Positions 42,685 to 49,899 of a DNA stretch of 49,899 nucleotides are shown one piece after another. The DNA is taken from positions 1-49,899 of the forward strand of contig RPRQ01000035.1 of NCBI GenBank assembly GCA_003818205.1, read 5' to 3'. The notes below the pieces were generated by a model, which worked only from the letters and a program-made list of their open reading frames with translations, was not told the origin of the DNA and did no database searches. This DNA is from Bacteroidales bacterium (GTDB taxonomy: Bacteria; Bacteroidota; Bacteroidia; Bacteroidales; Tenuifilaceae). Positions within the stretch are counted from its first letter, which is position 1; every line of letters begins with the position of its first letter. The translations under genes were made by a program, and so were the position numbers.

Positions 42685-43858
42685 ATTTAGTTATCACACT
42701 CGATTTCAAACTCCGTTTCTGACGGCGACGAACATTCGACCGAACCACCACATGGTCAATTAGCGGAGCAAACATATTCATAAGCAGGATTGCAAGCATC
42801 ATCCCCTCGGGGTATGCAGGGTTGAAAACCCTTATCATTATTGCAAAGAGACCGATTAAGAATCCATATACCAACTTACCATTTGGTGTTTGGGAGCCAG
42901 TAACGGGGTCGGTGGCCATAAAAACTGCACCAAACAAAAATCCTCCCATTAAAATCTGCGTTAACGGGTCGATAGTCATGTAGCTATTCGCCCCAATGGC
43001 ATTGAAAATTAGGGTCATCACAACGCCTCCTGCAATAGTCGAAAGCATTATCCGAAGACTTGCCACGCCAGTAATAATTAGTAATACCGCACCGATAAGA
43101 ATGGCAAATTTTGATGTCTCGCCTATTGACCCAGGGATAAACCCAAAGAACAAATCATATAGCGATGGTATTTTTGCAAGATTATCAGATGCTGCATTAG
43201 CCAGTGGAGTTGCACCTGTGATAGAGTCAACCACCTTTGAACTATCGGTATAAGCCCAATTCCAAACCAAATCGCCTGTAATCTTTGCAGGATATGCAAA
43301 GAAAATAAAGGCTCGGGTCATCAATGCTGGATTGAAGATATTCATCCCAGTTCCACCAAACGCCTCCTTTACAAAAAGAACAGAAAAAGCGGTACTAACT
43401 GCAACTATCCAAAGCGGAATGGTAACGGGCATTAACAATGGGATTAACATCCCTGTAACCAAAAAACCCTCGTTAACCTCGTGATGGCGGTACTGAGCAA
43501 AAATAAATTCAACCCCAAGACCAGATATATACGATACGGCAATAATGGGAACTACTTTTTGAAATCCGAACCAAAAATTTTCAAGCAACGATGCATGCTG
43601 TCCGATTGATATATAGTACTGATAGCCAACATTCCACATCCCAAAAAGCAGTGCAGGCATCATGGCGATGATAACCACCGACATGGTGCGCTTAAGGTCA
43701 ACGGCATCACGAATGTGAGCCCCTTTGCTTGTTACCTTGTTGGGAACATAAAGAAATGTCTCAAAAGCATCAAAGGTTGAGCGAAGCTTCTCAAACTTTC
43801 CGCCCTTCTCAAACTTTGGCTTAACTCTATTAAGATAATCTCGTAAACTCATCATCAT
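42683..43858 (-). CDS. nqrB: Na+-translocating NADH:quinone reductase subunit B
   Basis: The 391-residue membrane subunit has about ten helices. The covalent FMN site is DSITGATPLA with T217. FGGTGMNIFNPALMTRAF and MATDPVTGSQT are family signatures, the first at about 168-185. It binds riboflavin and ubiquinone/menaquinone sites with NqrA. Two codons at the start (MMM) leave the exact ATG open. The stop TAA lies inside the terminus of repeat copy E, so the last residues may be element-derived. Confidence 0.95.
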   Translation of the reverse strand: MMMSLRDYLNRVKPKFEKGGKFEKLRSTFDAFETFLYVPNKVTSKGAHIRDAVDLKRTMSVVIIAMMPALLFGMWNVGYQYYISIGQHASLLENFWFGFQKVVPIIAVSYISGLGVEFIFAQYRHHEVNEGFLVTGMLIPLLMPVTIPLWIVAVSTAFSVLFVKEAFGGTGMNIFNPALMTRAFIFFAYPAKITGDLVWNWAYTDSSKVVDSITGATPLANAASDNLAKIPSLYDLFFGFIPGSIGETSKFAILIGAVLLIITGVASLRIMLSTIAGGVVMTLIFNAIGANSYMTIDPLTQILMGGFLFGAVFMATDPVTGSQTPNGKLVYGFLIGLFAIMIRVFNPAYPEGMMLAILLMNMFAPLIDHVVVRSNVRRRQKRSLKSSVITK

Positions 43859-43874
43859 TCAATATATTGTGCTA

Positions 43875-45224
43875 TTAACTCATCTCTTTTCTAAGCATTT
43901 CGAGGCCATTGTGAACAATCTCCTGCACCTCAATTTTCGATGTGCACACAAAATCGCATAGGGCAAAATCCTCGGCAGATACCTCGTAGATACCCAACTC
44001 CTCCATCTTATCTATATCGTTTGCTAAAATCGCTTTAATAAGATATACAGGATAGATATCGAATGGAAAAACCTTCTCGTACTGACCAGTCATTACGTAA
44101 GCACGTTCACTTCCATGATAGTTGGTATCAAGTTTATAGCTTGGCGACGGAATTAGCTTGCTGAAAAACTGTCGGGTATTACTGAATTTCTTAAGACCAG
44201 GCATAGCCCATCCAAAAAACTCATAATAATCTCCCTCAGGAATTACGGTTACTTGATGATGATAATATCCAAGAAAACCATCATGCTCAATCCTATCGCC
44301 TGTTAGCACATTTCCGCTGATATACCTCAACGGCAATTTGCTATCCTTTGCATGAACAAAACTCGAAATATTTGCACCGATTATTGCTTGGCAATAAGCA
44401 GGCTTACTCGCCTCAGGGCCAGTAATAGCAATTACTCTAGATGCATCAAAGATTCCCTCAACCATCAATTTACCAATGGCAACCAAATCCTGAATATTGA
44501 TATACCAAACCGTTTCGCCTTTACTAATCGTCTTTGTGTGATGTATCTGAACACCTACATTCCCAGCAGGGTGTGGCCCCGAGAAGTAATGATGTTCAAC
44601 ATTCTTGATTCTCTCGAAAAGTGAGTTATCCGCTGCTTTAGCGTTAAGCCCGAAGTTTATTTTTCCAATTGTTAACTTAGAAAGAGCATCAACTGCAACC
44701 TGAATGAAGTTCTCCTTTCCTTTTAGAATAAATCCATAATCGGGGGCCAATGGTGATGAATCGAATGTGGATATATAGATATCGCGAGGTACAGCGGTTG
44801 GTTCAGGAATAATATCGTAAGGACGTTGACGAATAAAAGCCCACAAACCGCTTCGGAGAAGTAGGTCAATGATGGTATCCTTATCGGTGGGTACTTGATT
44901 ATTTTCCTTGAAACGTTCGTATTTTATGACTTCGTCACTTTTGATTCGAACCTCCAGTAGCACACGTTTCTCGCCACGAACCACTTCAACCACCTCGCCG
45001 CTAACGGGCGATGTTATGACAATCTTTTCGTTAGTCTTGCTATGAAGTATAGGTGTTCCGGCAAGTACCTTATCGCCAACCTTAACCAATAGTTTATGAT
45101 TAAACCCATTAAAATCAGGTGGTTTAACAGCAAAGGTTAAAGGAAGTTTAATGTTTTCAATCGTCTTTTCGGGTTCGCCTTTAAGCGGAATATTGAGCCC
45201 TTTTCTGATTTTGATTGTATGCAT
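43875..45224 (-). CDS. nqrA: Na+-translocating NADH:quinone reductase subunit A
   Basis: This is the soluble quinone-binding subunit, 449 residues. The start HTIKIRKGLNIPLKGEPE is typical. PHPAGNVGVQIHH and SGNVLTGDRIEHDGFLGYYHH are conserved in NqrA. It is the first gene of nqrABCDEF and follows the lysS terminator, so the operon has its own promoter in 45225-45390; no clear consensus was found there. Confidence 0.95.
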   Translation of the reverse strand: MHTIKIRKGLNIPLKGEPEKTIENIKLPLTFAVKPPDFNGFNHKLLVKVGDKVLAGTPILHSKTNEKIVITSPVSGEVVEVVRGEKRVLLEVRIKSDEVIKYERFKENNQVPTDKDTIIDLLLRSGLWAFIRQRPYDIIPEPTAVPRDIYISTFDSSPLAPDYGFILKGKENFIQVAVDALSKLTIGKINFGLNAKAADNSLFERIKNVEHHYFSGPHPAGNVGVQIHHTKTISKGETVWYINIQDLVAIGKLMVEGIFDASRVIAITGPEASKPAYCQAIIGANISSFVHAKDSKLPLRYISGNVLTGDRIEHDGFLGYYHHQVTVIPEGDYYEFFGWAMPGLKKFSNTRQFFSKLIPSPSYKLDTNYHGSERAYVMTGQYEKVFPFDIYPVYLIKAILANDIDKMEELGIYEVSAEDFALCDFVCTSKIEVQEIVHNGLEMLRKEMS

Positions 45225-45393
45225 CTGAATACTGTTTATAATCGGCTGTAAAGAAATACAAATTAAATACTACAAGTTAAATTCAATTTAGAAATTTAAG
45301 CTCATTCTTGATGATATTAATCAACCCATCTTCTGTTATTTAAATAACAATAGAAAAACAAACAACAGTCAGAATTGTTCTAAACAATCAAAA

Positions 45394-45423
45394 TAAAAAA
45401 AGTCTCGCTTCTGAAACGAGACC
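45394..45423 (-). terminator. Rho-independent terminator of lysS
   Basis: On the minus strand GTCTCG, 9 bases, CGAGAC is followed by a run of seven T. It separates lysS from nqrA. Confidence 0.9.
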
Positions 45424-45467
45424 CCTGCCAATATATTTTTGAATTTTGCTTTTTGAATTTTGTCTTT

Positions 45468-47195
45468 CTATTGCCCTTCAACCCACTTCTTAACATCCTC
45501 CATGGTTGGGTTTGGCAATCCAAGTTTATTCTTCTTATTGAAACCACATAGGTCGTTGATGAGTTTACCTGCTGACATGTTTTTCAGCGCATCAACAGTT
45601 ACATGTCCCATTTTATTCAGAACAGGAACCCACTCCTCGGGAACTCCAATGGCGGCGAATGCCGCAGGGTCATCCTGACGGGTTTTAACCTCGGGGCGCA
45701 TTTGAGGAAAAAATAGCACATCCTGTATTGATTGCTGGTTGGTCATGAACATGGTTAAGCGATCAATGCCAATACCCATACCTGAAGTTGGTGGCATTCC
45801 ATATTCAAGGGCACGTACAAAATCCAAATCGATAAACATAGCCTCATTATCACCTTTAGCTGATAGAGCCAATTGGTCTTGGAATCGACCTAACTGGTCG
45901 ATTGGGTCGTTTAGCTCGCTATATGCGTTGCAAAGCTCTTTGCCATTCACCATCAGCTCAAATCGCTCGGTTAGCTCGGGGTTGCTCCTGTGGCGCTTGC
46001 AAAGTGGCGACATTTCAATTGGATAATCCATTATAAAGGTTGGCTGAATAAAGTTGTGCTCGCACTTCTCGCCAAAAATGGAATCAATTAACTTGCCTTT
46101 ACCCATTGTTTCATCAACCTCAACGCCTAAATCCTTGCAAACCTTACGCAGTTCATTCTCATTTTTCCCGCTGATATCAACTCCTGTGTACTCCTTAATG
46201 GCATCGGCCATGGTAACTCTGCGGAATGGACGTTTGAAATCAATCTCCTTATCACCTAATATAACCTTTGTTGTACCGTGTAATGCCAATGCCACCTTTT
46301 CAATCATCTCCTCAGTGAAGTTCATCATCCAGAAGTAATCCTTATAGGCAACATAAATTTCCATTACTGTAAACTCAGGGTTGTGAGTACGGTCCATTCC
46401 CTCGTTACGGAAATCTTTCGCAAACTCATAAACACCTGCAAATCCTCCAACGATAAGTCGTTTTAGGTAAAGTTCATTGGCTATTCGAAGATAAAGTGGA
46501 ATATCGAGCGCATTGTGATGCGTAATGAATGGACGTGCAGCTGCACCTCCAGGAATAGGTTGCAATATTGGGGTTTCAACCTCAAGGTAACCCTTTGAGT
46601 TGAAGAATTCGCGCATGGTGTTGATTATCTTGCTTCGCTTGATAAACACCTCCCGAACATGAGGGTTTACAATTAAATCGACGTAACGTTGACGGTATCG
46701 CTGTTCAGGATCTGAAAATGCATCGAATAGCTGACCATCCTTCTCCTTAACAATTGGAAGCGGACGAATCGATTTCGAAAGGAGAGTCAACTCCTGAACA
46801 TGAACCGATTCCTCGCCCATTTGAGTGCGAAATATGAAGCCTTTCACACCAACTATATCGCCAATATCCAGAAGTTTTTTGAATACGGTATTGTATAATG
46901 TTTTATCCTCACCCGGACAAATATCATCGCGCTTAACGTAAACCTGAATTTTACCCTTTTCGTCCTGCAACTCAAAGAATGATGCGCTACCCATGATACG
47001 ACGTACCATAATACGACCGGCAACAGTCACCACAACTTTCTCCTCGCACATCTTTTCAAAATTTCCGATGATATCACCGGTTAAGTGGGTTATATGGAAT
47101 TGCGCTGCAGGGTATGGGTCGATGCCCAATTTCCTTAGCTCATCGAGCGACTGACGACGTAAAATCTCCTGTTCGTTAAGTTCTAATCCGTTCAT
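45468..47195 (-). CDS. lysS: Lysyl-tRNA synthetase (class II)
   Basis: This enzyme charges tRNA-Lys. The 575-residue protein has an N-terminal OB-fold anticodon-binding domain (about 50-150, [21 protein letters not shown]). The class II core follows with motif 2 [21 protein letters not shown] (about 265-285) and motif 3 [16 protein letters not shown]-terminal extension of about 70 residues ([19 protein letters not shown] and on) goes beyond the E. coli enzyme and is usual in Bacteroidota. It has a TATATTTG -7 box upstream and a strong terminator. Confidence 0.97.
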   Translation of the reverse strand: MNGLELNEQEILRRQSLDELRKLGIDPYPAAQFHITHLTGDIIGNFEKMCEEKVVVTVAGRIMVRRIMGSASFFELQDEKGKIQVYVKRDDICPGEDKTLYNTVFKKLLDIGDIVGVKGFIFRTQMGEESVHVQELTLLSKSIRPLPIVKEKDGQLFDAFSDPEQRYRQRYVDLIVNPHVREVFIKRSKIINTMREFFNSKGYLEVETPILQPIPGGAAARPFITHHNALDIPLYLRIANELYLKRLIVGGFAGVYEFAKDFRNEGMDRTHNPEFTVMEIYVAYKDYFWMMNFTEEMIEKVALALHGTTKVILGDKEIDFKRPFRRVTMADAIKEYTGVDISGKNENELRKVCKDLGVEVDETMGKGKLIDSIFGEKCEHNFIQPTFIMDYPIEMSPLCKRHRSNPELTERFELMVNGKELCNAYSELNDPIDQLGRFQDQLALSAKGDNEAMFIDLDFVRALEYGMPPTSGMGIGIDRLTMFMTNQQSIQDVLFFPQMRPEVKTRQDDPAAFAAIGVPEEWVPVLNKMGHVTVDALKNMSAGKLINDLCGFNKKNKLGLPNPTMEDVKKWVEGQ

Positions 47196-47214
47196 CTTTA
47201 TAATAATTAAGCCG

Positions 47215-47222
47215 CAAATATA
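47215..47222 (-). promoter_or_regulatory. Probable -7 box of lysS
   Basis: The minus-strand sequence TATATTTG matches TAnnTTTG, 20 bases before the lysS ATG. The -33 element is not evident. Confidence 0.45.
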
Positions 47223-47279
47223 TCAAATTGTTATAGATGTTGTGAGTTTGAAGTTTGAAGTTTGGAGTTTTTTTTGGTC

Positions 47280-47346
47280 AACCACAATAGGCACAGTAGA
47301 TCACCGTAGGAATGGAACTATGTGACCTATTGTGTCTAATGTGGTT
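47280..47346. repeat. Palindromic repeat family 3, copy 2
   Basis: AACCACAATAGGCACA (47280-47295) and TGTGTCTAATGTGGTT (47331-47346) are inverted repeats matching at 14 of 16 positions. A related sequence lies at 11180-11243. Confidence 0.6.
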
Positions 47347-47387
47347 AAATTAATTGTGTACTGATTGTAACTAAATTGGTCTGTTTA

Positions 47388-47417
47388 TTGCTTATATCAT
47401 TGTGTTTAGTACTTTTA
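47388..47417 (+). promoter_or_regulatory. Possible promoter of the M23 peptidase gene
   Basis: TTG, 19 bases, then TACTTTTA is one base off the TAnnTTTG consensus, 22 bases before the ATG. Confidence 0.35.
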
Positions 47418-47439
47418 GGTTTAATTTCAATTTAAGGTT

Positions 47440-48342
47440 ATGAAAAAACTTCTTACCTCCTTCTGGCTTATTACAATTGCCCTATCCGCTGTTAATGTAA
47501 TCGCTCAAGAAAGTGGTAAAAAGAAAATGCAGGACGATTTTGAGCAATACAAGAAGAATCGTGAGCAGGATTTTCAGGGTTTCAAGCAGAAGCGAGAGGC
47601 TGAACTTAAAAAAATGCAGCAGGAGTATCAGAATTACTATAACGAAATGACTGGACTTAAAAAATACTATACTCAAAAAAAGGATACGGTTAAAGCGAAG
47701 GTTGTTGAAGACATCATCTCCTTTGAGACTAATATTAGCACGGCTTTGGGTAATAGTCTAAAGGTTACCGAAGAGGTCAAGTTTGAAGCAAAGCAAAATA
47801 ATCAACCCTATAAGATTGAGCCCAGAACAAAATTTGAACAGAAAAAAGAGGTAAAGCAGGAGAATAATTCCAAGGAGAATGTGATCACACCAGTAATTAG
47901 TGAACAATCAAATACTGAACAGGCAACAGTTTCAACCGTAACCCCTTCGTTAACCCCTTTACCAAAATCAAAAGCAAAAATTACCTCCCCCTTCGGACTA
48001 CGTAATCACCCAACCTTAGGCAGACCCGTAAAGCATAATGGTATTGACTTTGGTTCAGGCAGAGGGGCTGAAATATATGCCGCAGGTAATGGCAGGGTTA
48101 TCCTTTCTGAATTCAACAACAGCTTTGGGAACTACATCTTAATCGAACATTCAGATGGACAATCAACTGCATACGCTCACCTTGATAAGCTTGCAATATC
48201 AAAGGGAGATATAGTTTCAAAAGGTCAGCTGATTGGTTATAGCGGAAGCACTGGAAGAAGTACAGGTCCACATCTCCACTATGAGGTAAGAACCAATGGG
48301 ACACCAGTTAACCCGAAAGATTATTTGCTAGAGTATAAGTAA
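47440..48342 (+). CDS. Secreted M23 family metallopeptidase with coiled coil
   Basis: The 300-residue protein has a signal peptide (about 1-22) and a strongly charged coiled coil (about 28-90, KKMQDDFEQYKKNREQD). A Lys/Glu-rich and Thr/Pro linker follows, then a C-terminal LytM/M23 domain (about 180-295). The zinc and catalytic residues are present: HNGIDF (H199, D203), YAHL (H247) and HLHYE (H278, H280). It therefore should cleave peptidoglycan cross-links or activate amidases in the periplasm. The unknown secreted gene 49 bases downstream may be co-transcribed. Confidence 0.93.
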   Translation: MKKLLTSFWLITIALSAVNVIAQESGKKKMQDDFEQYKKNREQDFQGFKQKREAELKKMQQEYQNYYNEMTGLKKYYTQKKDTVKAKVVEDIISFETNISTALGNSLKVTEEVKFEAKQNNQPYKIEPRTKFEQKKEVKQENNSKENVITPVISEQSNTEQATVSTVTPSLTPLPKSKAKITSPFGLRNHPTLGRPVKHNGIDFGSGRGAEIYAAGNGRVILSEFNNSFGNYILIEHSDGQSTAYAHLDKLAISKGDIVSKGQLIGYSGSTGRSTGPHLHYEVRTNGTPVNPKDYLLEYK

Positions 48343-48391
48343 ATACGAATCGATTTTTTAACTTTAAAAGGTTAATCTTAAACTTCAACCC

Positions 48392-48880
48392 ATGAAAAGA
48401 ATTTCATTTATTTTAATCCTTGCATTGATAGGCTCTGCCTCTTTGGCTCAATCTACATCAAAAAGGGGTAAAACTCAGATTTATCAAGTCAAATCTGATA
48501 AAATGATTGTGGCAAATCAATCGTTCGGAACATTTACCGACTGCTTGTGGGTTGAAACCGATGAAACCCAAGGAAAAATCATTCTCAGCTTCGAAGGAAT
48601 AATACATCCGGCTCCTCCAAAAGCCGCCTACCTGATACTGAATATCCCAAATGAACAGGATGCCCAATCAGCCACAGGTTTAACCGTCAACAATGGTGAT
48701 ATGGTAGTTGGCTCAATCCCTAACGCTCAAGCTGAAACATATATCTACATAGCCCTTAACATATTGGGTGTCAACAATAGCCAAAACCTCACGCTAACTC
48801 TTATCGGAGGAGGTCCCGATGGATTGGCAATTGCCTCAAAGGCCTCGGGGTTTGGCGCTATGATTCAGTTCGAATACTAA
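48392..48880 (+). CDS. Secreted protein of unknown function
   Basis: I do not recognise a family. The 162-residue protein has a signal peptide (MKRISFILILALIGSASLAQ) and a beta-rich mature part with AAYLILNIPNEQDAQ, YIYIALNILGVNN and a glycine-rich LIGGGPDGLAIASK. It ends in an aromatic residue. It follows the M23 peptidase by 49 bases. Its stop codon is directly followed by the terminus of repeat copy F, so the C-terminus might have been altered by that insertion. Confidence 0.7.
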   Translation: MKRISFILILALIGSASLAQSTSKRGKTQIYQVKSDKMIVANQSFGTFTDCLWVETDETQGKIILSFEGIIHPAPPKAAYLILNIPNEQDAQSATGLTVNNGDMVVGSIPNAQAETYIYIALNILGVNNSQNLTLTLIGGGPDGLAIASKASGFGAMIQFEY

Positions 48881-48882
48881 AT

Positions 48883-49134
48883 AACGTGAGTTCGATTTAA
48901 GAAATGATAGTAATACTCTAAATTGTAATTTGTTACAAGTTTATCATATGGTATTGGAATGATGCCTGCCGGTAGGCAAGGAATAGTGGAACTGGAGCGA
49001 TCCGGCAACTGCCGGACGACGAAGTCAATAATGGGGTTTCTTCTAACTTTTTTCTTCCAATATTCCATTTCTCCCCTCAAAGTAAAATGCTGATAACATA
49101 GCACTTAAATTGTTTCTTACATCGAACTGACGTT
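48883..49134 (-). repeat. Inverted-repeat element family 1, copy F (complete, 252 bp)
   Basis: The left end AACGTGAGTTCGATTTAAG and right end CTTACATCGAACTGACGTT are terminal inverted repeats. The order of parts is the reverse of copy A: GGTATTGGAATGATG, then GGGGTTTCTTCTAAC, then CCAATATTCCATT. A GC-rich palindrome (GCCTGCCGGTAGGC at 48964-48977) and CCGGCAACTGCCGG are nested in it. No gene is present. Confidence 0.8.
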
Positions 49135-49175
49135 AAATAGAATCTCATTTCACATTTATACCAAATTGTATTTAT

Positions 49176-49457
49176 ATGGTTATTCGACAAAAGGTATGGA
49201 AAGGAAGAGATATAATCTGGTTTTGCTCCAATATTGACCCCAGAGGGATCGGATGTTTATAGAAACAATGCCCATTTATGGTGCGACCCCGGCTGGGGGT
49301 CGAATGTTCATGAGAATAAATATTTTCTATAGACATATAATCCCTCTGGGATTAAGAAAGCCAATGAATAAAAAGTGTGTGAGGTTTTAAAGAGATCACC
49401 GATAAAATCCTACACTTGTAGAATTACAACTATCCACTAGTTTTGTCGAATAACCAT
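49176..49457 (+). mobile_element. Non-coding element with perfect 17-bp terminal inverted repeats (282 bp)
   Basis: ATGGTTATTCGACAAAA (49176-49192) is exactly mirrored by TTTTGTCGAATAACCAT (49441-49457). Inside are a second inverted pair, CCCAGAGGGAT and ATCCCTCTGGG, and a hairpin CGACCCCGGCTGGGGGTCG. No open frame of note lies inside, so it would be non-autonomous if it moves at all. Confidence 0.65.
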
Positions 49458-49771
49458 TTATATTTTAGTCCGAAGACAAAATATAAATACAATTCAATGT
49501 CTTTTTAAGAATTACTATTTGATTATCAATACATTAATGAAGGTGTCTCAAAAGTCTAAAAACAACTCTCCTTTCTCTCTGTGCATCTCTGTGACTTCTC
49601 CGTGATCCTCTGTGTAACAATATTTTAAAAATCACACAGAGTTCCACAAAGGACTTTTTAGTCCTCTAAATGGAAATGTTTTTTTGGCTTTAGCCACATG
49701 ATTTCAAGACTTTTTGGGCTAAATGGCTGACCTGAACCATGCCTTTTCAAGACGTAGTTATTGAAAATTTC

Positions 49772-49899
49772 GTAACTATTCAGCAGTAGTCGAATTGAAC
49801 AAAAACCACTGAGACACAGCCCGTCCCGATGTATCGGGAGAGAGCACGGAGAACCACAACTTGTCCCGATTTATCGGGAGAGGCAATTATAAAAAACGA
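49772..49899 (+). repeat. Inverted-repeat element family 2, copy cut by the window end
   Basis: It starts GTAACTATTCAGCAGTAGTC and continues with ACCACTGAGACACAG and GTCCCGATGTATCGGGA. It is nearly identical to 36399-36546 apart from the middle, where a different palindrome is present. Confidence 0.75.

Larger units (their letters stand above)
49135..49899. other. Repeat-rich non-coding end of the window
   Basis: About 765 bases have no convincing gene. They hold the inverted-repeat element at 49176-49457, an outer inverted pair AATTGTATTTATAT/ATATAAATACAATT (near 49164 and 49484), CTGTGTGT-type repeat fragments at 49577-49640, a hairpin AGGACTTTTTAGTCCT and a family 2 copy from 49772. It looks like a landing area for small elements. 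Confidence 0.6.

Noticed and set aside
42422-42690. Three short overlapping open frames between nqrB and nqrC
   Set aside because: They are translations of the TGGAATGATGG-type repeat core (rows of W, N, G or H, S, I) in different frames; repeat copy E explains them.

Overview
This window is bacterial chromosome, almost certainly from the Bacteroidota (Bacteroidales/Marinilabiliales-like; the genus cannot be named from the sequence). The reasons are: several promoters of the Bacteroidota type TTTG-N20-TAnnTTTG, a fused OlsF-type lipid synthase, a DUF5916/CBM9-like outer-membrane protein, a complete Na+-NQR operon, NrfHA, and AT-rich intergenic DNA packed with short dispersed inverted repeats. 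No rRNA, tRNA or CRISPR array was seen.

Layout. 1-808 is the 3' part of a GH29 alpha-L-fucosidase. 1074-4467 (minus) holds housekeeping genes: S4-domain protein, pth, rplY, prs, engB. 4920-8178 (minus) holds an M19 dipeptidase lipoprotein and bifunctional olsF. 8539-11620 (plus) holds an unknown secreted protein, ettA and a DUF4870 protein. 11784-21513 (plus) is an aerobic respiratory cluster: a Tat-exported FeS protein, an NrfD-type membrane protein and a membrane-anchored monohaem cytochrome c (together a plausible small quinol:cytochrome c oxidoreductase), then DoxX-like, SCO, caa3 oxidase subunits I, III, IV, II and CtaB. It is interrupted by two copies of a small inverted-repeat element, one carrying a GxxExxY gene and the other an exact in-frame deletion of it. 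21630-28869 (minus) is mixed metabolism and transport: SBF-like transporter, DUF202, two methyltransferases, OsmC, a DUF5916 protein cut by an in-frame amber codon, and an iron alcohol dehydrogenase. 29042-29796 is a two-gene DUF4160/DUF2442-XRE module resembling toxin-antitoxin pairs. 29983-32086 is nrfHA (nitrite to ammonium). 32385-38679 holds small stress/metal and envelope genes. 38903-45224 is nqrABCDEF, 45468-47195 is lysS, 47440-48880 is an M23 peptidase and an unknown secreted protein, and the last kilobase is repeat-rich non-coding DNA.

How it works together. The cell appears able to respire oxygen (menaquinol to FeS/NrfD/cytochrome c to caa3), to reduce nitrite with NrfHA, and to build a sodium gradient with NQR. 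The most unusual content lies between the genes: at least four families of short inverted-repeat elements occupy operon junctions, including inside cox and nqr, and in two cases their ends form or abut the stop codon of the neighbouring gene.
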